Positions 24,397 through 32,545 are shown, counted from the stretch's first letter. The stretch is 55,946 nucleotides of DNA from CBFHWU01 sp965659665 (GCA_965659665.1 CBFHWU010000014.1:1-55946); one strand, 5' to 3'. Notes: generated by a model from the sequence alone, not told the origin. Numbers and translations: made by a program.

Positions 24397-25481
24397 ATTG
24401 AAAACATTTTATAAGTTTGACCTGTCGTTTTTATTACTTTTTCTGTACGATGATAATGGGTATCGGAAATGAATATTTGTCCAAATTCAGGATCATTGAC
24501 TAAAGCAATGATTTGCCCCACACGTTGATCGTCTAATTTGTCAAAAATATCATCTAATATTAAAATCGGAGTAATGTCTCCTTGACTTCTAATCATATCA
24601 TATTGCGCGAGTTTCAGCGCGATCAGAAAAGATTTCTGTTGACCTTGACTTCCGTATTTTTTTATGGGATAATCTCCAATACAGAACAATAAATCGTCCC
24701 GATGGATTCCTTTAGTAGTGTATTGAACAACTCGATCCTTTGGAAGGCTTTCCTTTAGTAAAGTACGCATCGAGCGGTGATGTAAATTACTCACGTATTC
24801 AATGGTTACTTCTTCTTTTTGATTACTGATTTGCTCATATCGTTTTGAAAACAGAGGAATAAATTGAATAACGGCTTCTTTTCTAGCTTTATGAATGGAT
24901 GTTCCAAGCTGATCGAGTTGATGTGAGTAGATATGGAGCGTTTCTTGATCAAAACTTTTTGTTTTACTAAAATGTTTTAAAAGCGCATTGCGCTGTATTA
25001 AAATTCTCTGATAATCAATAAGTTGTTGGAGGTAAACGGTGTTTGATTGTGAAATTAAACTATCAAAAAACTTTCTTCTAATCACACTTCCCTCCAAAAT
25101 CAAGTCTCTATCTGTAGGAGAAATAATAACTATGGGGATAGTTCCTACATGATCAGCTAATTTATCATAAGTTTTTCCGTTTCGTTTCAATTTTTTTTCG
25201 CCATTGCGTTTCAAAGTACACTGAATATGTATTTTTTTTCCCATTTTATCGAAAAGACCCTCAATCATCATAAATGCTGCCTGATGGTTAATATTTTGAT
25301 CATTGACGACGCTAAAATAACTCTTGCCAATAGCTAAATGATATATGGCATCTAAAGTATTGCTTTTTCCAACGCCGTTATTCCCAATGAAACAGTTGAT
25401 TTTTTCATCTAAATCGTGCGTAGCAGCATGGATATTTTTAAAATTTACCAATGTTAATTGCTTTAATGACAGAGGATACAT
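24393..25481 (-). CDS. recF: DNA replication and repair protein RecF
   Basis: 362 residues. The SMC-like ATPase has Walker A FIGNNGVGKSNTLDAIY, the DRDLILEGSVIRRKFFD region, the signature GSQGQQKSFLIALKLAQ and Walker B ILILDDIFDKLDDQRV. With RecO and RecR it loads RecA at single-strand gaps. Typical length (~360). Followed by a DUF721 gene, a classical arrangement. Confidence 0.97.
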   Translation of the reverse strand: MYPLSLKQLTLVNFKNIHAATHDLDEKINCFIGNNGVGKSNTLDAIYHLAIGKSYFSVVNDQNINHQAAFMMIEGLFDKMGKKIHIQCTLKRNGEKKLKRNGKTYDKLADHVGTIPIVIISPTDRDLILEGSVIRRKFFDSLISQSNTVYLQQLIDYQRILIQRNALLKHFSKTKSFDQETLHIYSHQLDQLGTSIHKARKEAVIQFIPLFSKRYEQISNQKEEVTIEYVSNLHHRSMRTLLKESLPKDRVVQYTTKGIHRDDLLFCIGDYPIKKYGSQGQQKSFLIALKLAQYDMIRSQGDITPILILDDIFDKLDDQRVGQIIALVNDPEFGQIFISDTHYHRTEKVIKTTGQTYKMFSI

Positions 25482-25594
25482 TGCTTTTGTATTGGTGTTA
25501 GGGGGATCATTTTACACCTTCCGAAAATAATCATTTTTAAGGGTTCTATCATTAGAATAAAAAGTTTTATTTTTGCACTCTTAAAACAAAGTAG

Positions 25595-26350
25595 ATGGCT
25601 ACATATAAAAGACGAGGAGGCAAACTCAAAAAAGATGCAAAACATGCAATTGAACAAGATAGTGCTACTGCAGAAGTATTTGAAACGTTAGATACTGGCG
25701 CAGGAAAAGCTGAACAGTGGGTTGCCAAAAATCAACGGTATATTCTTATCACTATAGTTTCAATTATGGTAATTTCGTTATTATACCTAGCCTATAGGAA
25801 CTTTGTTTTTGAACCCAAAATAGCAGAATCTAATAACGAGTTATTTCAAGCCCAGTTTTATTTTGATCAGGCCCTAAATAATGAAAGTCAACAAGACTCT
25901 CTATTCCATCTTGCTCTGTCAGGTGGGGAAGGGAAGTATGGTTTTTTAGATATTGTAGATGTTTATAGTGGAACTCCTGCTGCCAATATTTCACACTACA
26001 GTGCGGGGATGATATATTTAAAGTTACGTCAATTTGATAACGCAATTTATCATTTAGATACGTTCACTTCAGATGACCCTATTTTGAGTGCTCTTGCTCA
26101 TGGGGCTATAGGAGACTCATTTGTAGAGTTGGATCAACACAATGATGCCTTGCCTTATTACGAAAAAGCAATCAATAACAGTGAAAATTCATTGACTGAG
26201 CCTAGATTTTTATTAAAAGCGGGATTGGTTGCGCTTGATTTAGATAAGAAAAAAACAGCGTTAGGGTATTTTGAACGCCTCCGTGATCAATATCCCTCGG
26301 CTGAAGAAGCTAGAAAGATTGAAGTACTTATAGGCAGAGCTAGTTTTTAA
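25595..26350 (+). CDS. Membrane-anchored TPR protein (YfgM-like)
   Basis: 251 residues. A Lys/Arg-rich cytoplasmic N-terminus (TYKRRGGKLKKDAKHAI) is followed by one membrane span (YILITIVSIMVISLLYLAYR, about 50-69) and a helical tetratricopeptide domain with FDNAIYHLDTF, HNDALPYYEKAIN and KKTALGYFERLRDQYPSAEE. Topology resembles YfgM, a SecYEG-associated chaperone. It lies one base before ribH. A TATTTTTG -7 box is present at 25568-25575. Confidence 0.88.
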   Translation: MATYKRRGGKLKKDAKHAIEQDSATAEVFETLDTGAGKAEQWVAKNQRYILITIVSIMVISLLYLAYRNFVFEPKIAESNNELFQAQFYFDQALNNESQQDSLFHLALSGGEGKYGFLDIVDVYSGTPAANISHYSAGMIYLKLRQFDNAIYHLDTFTSDDPILSALAHGAIGDSFVELDQHNDALPYYEKAINNSENSLTEPRFLLKAGLVALDLDKKKTALGYFERLRDQYPSAEEARKIEVLIGRASF

Positions 26351-26351
26351 T

Positions 26352-26819
26352 ATGGCTACTCATCAGCATGCGAATATTCCTATTGACATCGATGCTGTTC
26401 CCACAGCAGAGGGGCTTAATTTTGCTCTAGTGGTATCAGCTTGGAATGCTGAAATTACGGAATCTTTATATCAAGGTGCTTATAAGCTTCTGGAATCCAA
26501 ATCGGCGGGTTCAATTCAACGAATTGATGTCCCTGGTAGTTTTGAACTTATTTATGGTGCACGAAAAGCAATGGAGTTAAAAGTGGATTCTGTTGTAGTA
26601 ATTGGTAGCGTAATTCGTGGCGAAACTGCTCACTTTGACTTTGTTTGTGGAGCTACTGCTCATGGAATAAAAGATTTGAATGTCTTAGGCTCGGTTCCCG
26701 TTATTTTTTGTGTATTAACTGACGACACCTGGCAACAAGCACAAGATCGTTCAGGGGGTAAATACGGGAATAAAGGAACTGAGGCCGCTATTGCTGCTAT
26801 TAAAATGGCTAAGATTTAA
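26352..26819 (+). CDS. ribH: 6,7-dimethyl-8-ribityllumazine synthase
   Basis: Penultimate riboflavin step. 155 residues: FALVVSAWNAEITESLYQGA, DVPGSFELIYGARKAM, VVIGSVIRGETAHFDFVC with the catalytic His, VIFCVLTDDTWQQAQDR and NKGTEAAIAAIKMA. It is co-transcribed with the TPR gene (one base between them). Its product 6,7-dimethyl-8-ribityllumazine is the antenna pigment of FeS-BCP photolyases, one of which is in this window; that link is suggestive only. Confidence 0.97.
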   Translation: MATHQHANIPIDIDAVPTAEGLNFALVVSAWNAEITESLYQGAYKLLESKSAGSIQRIDVPGSFELIYGARKAMELKVDSVVVIGSVIRGETAHFDFVCGATAHGIKDLNVLGSVPVIFCVLTDDTWQQAQDRSGGKYGNKGTEAAIAAIKMAKI

Positions 26820-27255
26820 AATATTTGAGCGGTACCCATAACATTCCAAAACATTCCCCTTGGTGCTTGTCTAAATGTTTATGGTGTATTTTATGCGCTC
26901 TTCGTACTGCTTTTGCGTAACGCGTATTGGCATTCCGAAACCATTTAAAACGCTGGTGGATAAAAATATCGTGTACAAAAAAATAGGTGAATCCGTATGC
27001 AAAAATTCCCAAAGCAATCGGCATTCCTGGCCAAAATCCAAACTCTCCCCACAAAACAACAAAACCTGCGCTCACCAAAGCGTAAAAAATAAAAAATGCG
27101 TCATTTCGCTCAAACCAAGAACCGTGATCTTTTTTGTGGTGATCTTTGTGTAGCGACCATAAAAAACCATGCATAATGTATTTATGAGAAAACCATGCCA
27201 TGCCTTCCATGGCTACAAAAGTGATTAAAAATATTAATATCCAAAGACCAATCAT
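26809..27255 (-). CDS. crtZ: Beta-carotene hydroxylase (CrtZ)
   Basis: 148 residues, mostly membrane helices, with the di-iron histidine clusters of the fatty-acid-hydroxylase/CrtZ family: HKYIMHG, HKDHHKKDHG, HDIFIHQRF and AHKIHHKHLDKH. Adds 3- and 3'-hydroxyls to beta-carotene, giving zeaxanthin. It is 3 bases after crtB, so they are co-transcribed. The end overlaps ribH by 11 bases. No lycopene cyclase or ketolase is in the window. Confidence 0.93.
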   Translation of the reverse strand: MIGLWILIFLITFVAMEGMAWFSHKYIMHGFLWSLHKDHHKKDHGSWFERNDAFFIFYALVSAGFVVLWGEFGFWPGMPIALGIFAYGFTYFFVHDIFIHQRFKWFRNANTRYAKAVRRAHKIHHKHLDKHQGECFGMLWVPLKYFKS

Positions 27256-27258
27256 GAG

Positions 27259-28098
27259 TTATAAAATATTAAAACGATAACGAACATAAGAACGAGCCAA
27301 TACATCTACTTTTTGATAATTGGGCACACGAATCCGCACTGATTGTATGAGAAAAGGAGGGGTGCGTTTCAACTTTTTTAATAATCGTAGATAGTATTTA
27401 TATGCGGTATATACCCCAAATTTTGCTTGGTCAGGCAACTGAAAAATACCTTCCAATCCTTTATGAAAATCCGATTCAATCTCTGCAATTACGTTTATTT
27501 TATCTTCTTCACTAAAATTTACTAAATCGACATGTGGAAAATAAGAACGACCCAAAAGTTCTTGATCTGCTTTAAGATCCCTCAAAAAGTTAACTTTTTG
27601 GAAGGCTGAACCCAATGCCATTGCAGAAGAACTTAAGCGATCAAATAGTTCTTGATTTCCATTTACAAATACTTTAAGACACATTAAACCTACCACATCT
27701 GCTGAACCATAAATGTAAGTTTTGTAGTCTTCTAAAGTTAAGTATTCTTTTTTTGATAAATCCCAACGCATACTATTCATGAAAGCATCAACATGGGACT
27801 TGTCGAGCTCAAACTTGTGATAAGTGGACTGAAAAGAATTTAATATGGGATTCAAACTTATCTTATCTTTCAATGCAAGTTCTAAAGAATCTGAAAAACG
27901 ATCAAATAATTCTTTTTTATTATAATCATGAAAGCTATCTACAATTTCATCGGCAAATCGAACAAACCCGTATATATTATAGATGTCTTGGCGAATCTCT
28001 TGAGAAAGCATTCTTGTTGCAAGGGAGAAGGATGTGCTGTACAGTTCCGTTACTCGCTTACTACACATATTCGATACTTCATCAAATAAAGATTTCAT
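27259..28098 (-). CDS. crtB: Phytoene synthase (CrtB)
   Basis: 279 residues. Condenses two geranylgeranyl diphosphates to phytoene. The two aspartate-rich Mg-diphosphate motifs are visible: FADEIVDSF (DxxxD) and QKVNFLRDLKADQ (DxxxD). ALGSAFQ and YIYGSADVVGLMCLKVF also fit. It is 69 bases downstream of the B12-type regulator, with no promoter or operator of its own visible, so it is probably read from the regulator's promoter. The usual neighbour crtI is missing here. Confidence 0.95.
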   Translation of the reverse strand: MKSLFDEVSNMCSKRVTELYSTSFSLATRMLSQEIRQDIYNIYGFVRFADEIVDSFHDYNKKELFDRFSDSLELALKDKISLNPILNSFQSTYHKFELDKSHVDAFMNSMRWDLSKKEYLTLEDYKTYIYGSADVVGLMCLKVFVNGNQELFDRLSSSAMALGSAFQKVNFLRDLKADQELLGRSYFPHVDLVNFSEEDKINVIAEIESDFHKGLEGIFQLPDQAKFGVYTAYKYYLRLLKKLKRTPPFLIQSVRIRVPNYQKVDVLARSYVRYRFNIL

Positions 28099-28167
28099 GT
28101 TATAAATTTAGTCAAATTATCATTTAAAAAAATAATAATTTTAAAAATATTTTTTTTTTAAATTAGA

Positions 28168-29064
28168 CTATAAGTGCTTTATAATATGGTTCAAATTATC
28201 GAAAATATTCACATTGGGATGAAGATCACCATCGATAAATTGAGTTTGGTATCCAACTAACCAAAGTTTACCATTCACAGGATGAAGAATTTTTTCTTCA
28301 AACACGCTTAAGTAATCATTGATATTTTCTTTAATGGGCTCAATAGTGAAGGAAGAAACAAAGTGTATATTATCCCCAATACCACTTAAATTGGACAAAC
28401 TTTCTATTGGAACAGACTGTCCCAGAAAGATAGATTTATATCCTTTCAAAAGTACTTCATAATTTAAATAGAGGATCCCCAGTTCATGAATTTCATTGTC
28501 AGGAAGAAAAAGCACAAAACTTTTCGTTGTGTTGGTGGGGTTATTTTTTTGCAAATCTTCAATTAAACTATGTACTTTTTGTTTGATGAGACTAGTCACA
28601 AAATGTTCATGTGATGGGCTGATCGAGTTGGTTTGCCACAAAACCCCTAACTCATACATAAAAGGGATAAAAATATTTTGAAATATGGTACTGAAACTGT
28701 GGTGTTTCAAAAGATCGTTGAAAGTTTTTGTAAATAAAGCTTGATCAAAATTAATCATTGCTAGTTTAAATAAACCTAAGGACCAATCATCTGAGTTTTT
28801 TTTGAAAGATAGGTCATGTACAATTTGAGTAATTTTTTCTTCACTAAAATCTGCAATTTTAGAAATTTTAAAACCGTTATTGTATAACAATCTAACATTC
28901 AGTAGTTTTTGTAAATTCTGTAAATTATAAGTGCGAATATTGGTGTCGGTGCGCTCTGGCTCAAAAAGATTATATCTTTTTTCCCAAATTCTGATTGTGT
29001 GCGCCTTAATTCCTGAAAGTTGTTCAAGGTTTTTTATGCTGAAATGATTCTTTACTCGATTCAA
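28168..29064 (-). CDS. CarH/LitR-type MerR regulator with B12-binding photoreceptor domain
   Basis: 298 residues. The N-terminal MerR winged helix (FSIKNLEQLSGIKAHTIRIW, WEKRYNLFEPERT) is followed by a four-helix B12-binding-2 cap and a cobalamin-binding Rossmann domain. The cap has the Wx9EH motif (W143, E153, H154) that contacts adenosyl-cobalamin in CarH, and the Rossmann domain the ExHxxG motif (E191, H193, G196) with the lower-ligand His. In CarH, dark tetramers repress and green/blue light breaks the Co-C bond, releasing DNA. The start is TTG (or ATT); no ATG is available. Its promoter carries an operator shared with the photolyase operon, implying autoregulation. Confidence 0.93.
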   Translation of the reverse strand: MNRVKNHFSIKNLEQLSGIKAHTIRIWEKRYNLFEPERTDTNIRTYNLQNLQKLLNVRLLYNNGFKISKIADFSEEKITQIVHDLSFKKNSDDWSLGLFKLAMINFDQALFTKTFNDLLKHHSFSTIFQNIFIPFMYELGVLWQTNSISPSHEHFVTSLIKQKVHSLIEDLQKNNPTNTTKSFVLFLPDNEIHELGILYLNYEVLLKGYKSIFLGQSVPIESLSNLSGIGDNIHFVSSFTIEPIKENINDYLSVFEEKILHPVNGKLWLVGYQTQFIDGDLHPNVNIFDNLNHIIKHL

Positions 29065-29101
29065 TTGTTTAATATTTTTTCATAACTATTAAACAAAACT
29101 A
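29065..29101 (-). promoter_or_regulatory. Promoter and inverted-repeat operator of the B12-type regulator
   Basis: A perfect 10-bp inverted repeat, TTGTTTAATA (29065-29074) and TATTAAACAA (29087-29096), spacer 12. Its core TTGTTTAA-N16-TTAAACAA matches the photolyase operon site in sequence and spacing. On the minus strand the -7 box TAGTTTTG (29094-29101) overlaps the upstream arm, and the downstream arm abuts the TTG start codon, so binding would block both polymerase and ribosome access. No -33 TTTG is seen. Confidence 0.7.
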
Positions 29102-29123
29102 CAAAAAAAATCCTAAAGCGAAG

Positions 29124-29209
29124 TGCGCACGAGAGGAATCGAACCTCCACGGGATTTTATTCCCACTAGGCCCTCAACCTAGCGCGTCTACCAGTTCCGC
29201 CACGTGCGC
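29124..29209 (-). tRNA. tRNA-Leu (GAG)
   Basis: 86-nt class II tRNA with a long variable arm. Acceptor GCGCACG pairs with CGTGCGC, A73; anticodon stem CTAGG/CCTAG around GAG; T-loop GGTTCGATTCC. No encoded CCA. It lies directly downstream of tRNA-Lys in the same transcript. Confidence 0.93.
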
Positions 29210-29222
29210 ATTAAAAAATTTG

Positions 29223-29295
29223 TGACTTGGCTGGGGTTCGAACCCAGGACCCTCTCCTTAAAAGGGAGATGCTCTACCAGCTGAGCTACCAAGTC
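29223..29295 (-). tRNA. tRNA-Lys (TTT), copy 1
   Basis: 73-nt cloverleaf with acceptor GACTTGG/CCAAGTC, A73, anticodon TTT in CTCCCTTTTAAGGAG, T-loop GGTTCGAACCC. It differs from the copy at 30970-31042 only by one compensatory base pair in the acceptor stem. No CCA encoded. Confidence 0.95.
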
Positions 29296-29679
29296 TTGTT
29301 GATTTGGCTAGGACTCAAACCTCATTTTACTATGCCTATTATAAAGAGATATTTGTTAAAATGTATAATTTTTCTTGACGTTTTGTGAATGCATATGTTT
29401 TGAAAAAATTTTAATCGACCATAACGTTGCAAATATAGATATTTTGTTCTCGCAATTTAAGGGTTTGACAATTAATTTTAAATATTGTGTTGGTTATATC
29501 ACAGGTTAGGCTTCATTATATTTTGCTTCATTACCTCCATAACATCAATGGTGCAATTTTTACTCTGCTCGGAGTATGCTAAAGTTCAGTTAGTGACTAA
29601 CCGTTTTTGTTAATTGCTTACTTGTTATAATAGTTCTATCTTTCATATTTTAAGGAAACAATTCAAAATTGGTGAGTAT
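29296..29679. other. Gene-free stretch, 384 bp, upstream of the acyltransferase
   Basis: Apart from the tRNA-Lys remnant at 29301-29322 it holds a minus-strand TATATTTG box at 29430-29437, without a spaced TTTG, which may have driven the tRNA-Lys/tRNA-Leu transcript. No coding frame is convincing. The plus-strand acyltransferase promoter is not evident. Confidence 0.45.
29301..29322 (-). repeat. Degenerate tRNA-Lys 3'-end remnant
   Basis: A 22-base stretch matches the acceptor/T-arm 3' part of tRNA-Lys copy 2 at 17 of 22 positions, all five differences being transitions. It carries the GATTTGG acceptor type of the distal copy 2, not the GACTTGG of the copy right beside it. The remainder of a tRNA is absent. 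It may be an attachment-site remnant or the stump of a decayed third tRNA-Lys. Confidence 0.55.
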
Positions 29680-30765
29680 ATGCGGAAGCGAATTGAATCG
29701 CTTGATTTTTTAAGAGGCTTTACGATTGCAGCAATGATTATGGTAAACACTCCTGGTACATGGGATCATGTTTATACTCCATTGTTACATACAAATTGGC
29801 ACGGATTGACTCCTACCGATTTAATTTTTCCTTTCTTTCTTTTTATTGTTGGTACATCAATTTATTTTGCTTATCGGAGCAAGCCTTCTACTATATCGAC
29901 GTACAAAAAAATTTTAATAAGGTCTTTAAAGCTTATAGGCCTAGGTTTAGTTTTAAATGCGTTTGTGCCATATTTTCCTTTTGTGACCGATTTAGAAACC
30001 CTAAGATATACAGGTGTCCTTCAACGAATAGGGATTGTTTTTTTTATTTCTGCTATTCTTTTTCTTAATTGTAATGGAAAAATATTATTTTGGATGAGTA
30101 TCATAATCCTGAGTTGCTATTGGCTGTTTCTTGGTTATGTTCCTTTTTCAGATGGCTCCATACCAACTTTTGATAGAGCATCAAATAATTGGGTAATGTA
30201 TATTGATTCAAGGGTTATTGGTAATCATATGTGGAAACATGACTACGATCCAGAGGGTTTGCTCAGTACATTACCCGCAATAGTAAGTTGTCTATTTGGC
30301 ATATTAATTGGAAGAATTGTTGAAAGAATTAATACCTCTATAGTGTCACTGCTTGGAATAGCCTTACTTTTTTTAATTTCGGGTTATGTCATGCATTATT
30401 GGTTCCCAATAAATAAATCAATATGGAGTAGCAGTTTTGTGCTCGTTAGTTGTGGTTGGGGAACATTAATATTAGCCGTTATTTATTTTCTAACCGATAT
30501 AAAGAAAATAAAAATGGGTTCTATTTTTAAATACGTGGGAAGGAATGCAATTACGATTTACTTTATGTCAAGTTTTATTTCTCGAATTTTCTATTTAACC
30601 AACATAAAAAATACCAATGTGCACTCTTGGCTTTATGAGAATCTATTCAATTATAATTTCTTAAGCAATAAATTATCTTCTTTGTTATATGCCATAGTTA
30701 CAGTTTTGTTTTATTTGGGGTTAAGTTATGTGTTACATAGAAAAAAAATATACATTAAAGTTTAG
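29680..30765 (+). CDS. NagX-like/heparan-alpha-glucosaminide N-acetyltransferase family membrane protein (DUF5009)
   Basis: 361 residues from the ATG at 29680; the upstream ATG at 29614 would add 22 residues unlike the family. N-terminal signature RIESLDFLRGFTIAAMIMVN, then PGTWDHVYTPLLHTNWHGLTPTDLIFPFFLF with the conserved His, and about ten membrane spans. Homologues transfer acetyl groups onto amino sugars across the membrane or act in GlcNAc uptake (NagX). No catabolic genes adjoin it. It is the only gene between two tRNA-Lys copies, and it may have been acquired. Confidence 0.85.
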   Translation: MRKRIESLDFLRGFTIAAMIMVNTPGTWDHVYTPLLHTNWHGLTPTDLIFPFFLFIVGTSIYFAYRSKPSTISTYKKILIRSLKLIGLGLVLNAFVPYFPFVTDLETLRYTGVLQRIGIVFFISAILFLNCNGKILFWMSIIILSCYWLFLGYVPFSDGSIPTFDRASNNWVMYIDSRVIGNHMWKHDYDPEGLLSTLPAIVSCLFGILIGRIVERINTSIVSLLGIALLFLISGYVMHYWFPINKSIWSSSFVLVSCGWGTLILAVIYFLTDIKKIKMGSIFKYVGRNAITIYFMSSFISRIFYLTNIKNTNVHSWLYENLFNYNFLSNKLSSLLYAIVTVLFYLGLSYVLHRKKIYIKV

Positions 30766-30911
30766 GTAAGGTATTTCTTTTATTGTTTTATGTTTTTCTC
30801 TACTGTTAGATTGAATTTAACCCTTGACCTAGCGTTTTTGCTGTTGAAAATCTTGTTTTTAGGATACAAATACTAACACCTTCCATAAGAAACAAAGGCT
30901 TTAAAAACCAT

Positions 30912-30944
30912 AAAACCTTGCTAATTTGTAGTTAGCAAGGTTTT
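30912..30944. terminator. Two-way hairpin terminator
   Basis: A perfect 13-bp stem, AAAACCTTGCTAA (30912-30924) and TTAGCAAGGTTTT (30932-30944), with a 7-base loop. The A/T-rich ends give U-runs on both strands. It lies between the plus-strand acyltransferase and the minus-strand tRNA-Lys and can end both. Confidence 0.8.
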
Positions 30945-30969
30945 GATTTCAAGCAATTAAACTTAGATG

Positions 30970-31042
30970 TGATTTGGCTGGGGTTCGAACCCAGGACCCT
31001 CTCCTTAAAAGGGAGATGCTCTACCAGCTGAGCTACCAAATC
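30970..31042 (-). tRNA. tRNA-Lys (TTT), copy 2
   Basis: 73-nt cloverleaf, identical to copy 1 except for the third acceptor pair (GATTTGG/CCAAATC instead of GACTTGG/CCAAGTC). Anticodon TTT, A73, no CCA. It has its own consensus promoter upstream. Confidence 0.95.
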
Positions 31043-31052
31043 TAAACGGCTG

Positions 31053-31084
31053 CAAATATAGTTTCATTTTGACAATAATTCAAA
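31053..31084 (-). promoter_or_regulatory. Promoter of tRNA-Lys copy 2
   Basis: On the minus strand TTTG (31081-31084), a 20-base spacer and TATATTTG (31053-31060), a full Bacteroidota consensus match. The -7 box lies 10 bases before the tRNA 5' end. Confidence 0.78.
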
Positions 31085-31128
31085 GTTTAAATTCCTATAA
31101 ATTTGTATCGTTAAGTAAAAAATCACAA

Positions 31129-31656
31129 ATGAATCAAAAACCCATTGTTTTAATCGGCTATATGGGGTCTGGAAAATCAACTATAGGACGCTTATTAGCT
31201 CATAATATTAACTATAAGTTTATTGATCTTGATCATTATATCGAAAAAATTGAATCCAAAACAATCCCTGAAATCTTTAAGCGTAAAGGGGAAATTTATT
31301 TCCGATCAATTGAATTCAACACACTTTCTGACATACTCGAACAAGAAAAACAAGTGGTTGTATCTTTAGGAGGGGGGACTCCTTGCTTTCATAATGCCAT
31401 GAAAATAATACGAAATGCAACACCAAATAGCTTTTATCTCAAAGTATCCGTAAGAGATTTAACAGAACGCTTGTTTCCTCAGCGTAGGCATCGTCCAATG
31501 ATCGAACATCTTAAATCTATTGACGAAATGCATGAATTTATAGGTAAACATTTATTTGAGCGAAACCAGTTTTATATGCAAGCCGAACATACTGTTTTGT
31601 CCGAACAACACCATATATCATCAACAATTAATTCAATTCTAGAAAAATTAGCTTAA
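31129..31656 (+). CDS. aroK: Shikimate kinase
   Basis: 175 residues from the ATG at 31129 (MNQKPIVLIGYMGSGKSTIG). The P-loop GYMGSGKST, DLDHYIE, the FRSIEF stretch with the shikimate-binding Arg, GGGTPCF and the lid RRHRPMI all match the family. It phosphorylates shikimate in aromatic amino-acid synthesis. An upstream frame from 31069 crosses the promoter (TAAATTTG at 31098-31105) and is not used. Ends converge with the phosphoribosyltransferase gene, overlapping by 9 bases. Confidence 0.95.
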   Translation: MNQKPIVLIGYMGSGKSTIGRLLAHNINYKFIDLDHYIEKIESKTIPEIFKRKGEIYFRSIEFNTLSDILEQEKQVVVSLGGGTPCFHNAMKIIRNATPNSFYLKVSVRDLTERLFPQRRHRPMIEHLKSIDEMHEFIGKHLFERNQFYMQAEHTVLSEQHHISSTINSILEKLA

Positions 31657-32145
31657 ATAGGCTTCAAACTTATTCTCCTTAAAAATAACTTCGACATGCT
31701 CATTCATGGATGTCGATAATGACAACCCTTTGAAATCTGCTTTGATAGGAAATTTTTTGTGATTGCGATCAATCAGAATAGCGGTTTTAAATGACTTTAA
31801 AGGAACAGATAAAAAATGCCTTACCCCATAGATTAATGTACTGCCTGATAGCATTACGTCATCCACTAATACGACGGATTTATTTGTGTAATCTTGGGCA
31901 CTTATACTTGTTTTGATCGAATTAAGTGGCTTTTTTTTGTCTACAAATACTTGACAAAGTTCCACTTCCAAATCTGAAATATTATCAAGGTAATGTGCAA
32001 TTTGTTTAGCTACTATGTATCCATTATCAACGATACCTGCAAGGACAACGAGTTTTTCATTGACATTTGATTCATATATTTGGTGTGCAATCCGGCGAAG
32101 TTTTATTTCAGCCTCTTCGTGATTGAGAATAATTTGTTTAGCCAT
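31648..32145 (-). CDS. Phosphoribosyltransferase family protein (PyrR-like)
   Basis: 165 residues from the ATG at 32145 (MAKQIILNHEEAEIKLRRIA). The PRPP-binding loop is SVVLVDDVMLSGSTLIYG, preceded by LAGIVDNGYIVAKQIA. The overall type I PRTase fold resembles PyrR or purine PRTases; the base specificity is not clear. It lies 4 bases after the S4 protein gene, so they are co-transcribed. Confidence 0.87.
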   Translation of the reverse strand: MAKQIILNHEEAEIKLRRIAHQIYESNVNEKLVVLAGIVDNGYIVAKQIAHYLDNISDLEVELCQVFVDKKKPLNSIKTSISAQDYTNKSVVLVDDVMLSGSTLIYGVRHFLSVPLKSFKTAILIDRNHKKFPIKADFKGLSLSTSMNEHVEVIFKENKFEAYLS

Positions 32146-32149
32146 GACA

Positions 32150-32545
32150 CTAAGGTAAGGAATCCTTGGGTGAATGCGAGTCTTGTTCAAAAAAATCTGT
32201 CAAATCCCTACGATCTTTTTTTGTAGGTCTTCCTTCGCCAGTGGGTCGGGATAGAGATTGTTGGCGTTCAATTTCAGCACGAGCTTCAAGAATTTCAAGC
32301 GGCGTAGTATTTTTATAATATTGATGAATAATTTTTGCTGAAACTCTCGACTTTGGTAAGTCTAGAACCTCAACCTGATGATCAAGTTGTTGTTTGCGTA
32401 TGGTTAATGCATCCGAAATATATACTTCTCTTGAGGGTTTTGCGATAACTCCTCCAATACGGACCACTCCCTTTTTGCAAGCTGCTGTAGCCAAACTTCT
32501 TGATTTGTAAAAACGAACGCACCATAAAAACTTATCTACCCTCAA
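32150..32545 (-). CDS. S4-domain RNA-binding protein (Hsp15-like)
   Basis: 131 residues. S4 domain at the N-terminus: MRVDKFLWCVRFYKSRSLA, CKKGVVRIGG, ISDALTIRK. A basic tail of about 40 residues contains RPTGEGRPTKKDRRDLTDF. Hsp15 homologues bind stalled 50S subunits carrying nascent chains. Function is by family. Confidence 0.9.
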   Translation of the reverse strand: MRVDKFLWCVRFYKSRSLATAACKKGVVRIGGVIAKPSREVYISDALTIRKQQLDHQVEVLDLPKSRVSAKIIHQYYKNTTPLEILEARAEIERQQSLSRPTGEGRPTKKDRRDLTDFFEQDSHSPKDSLP

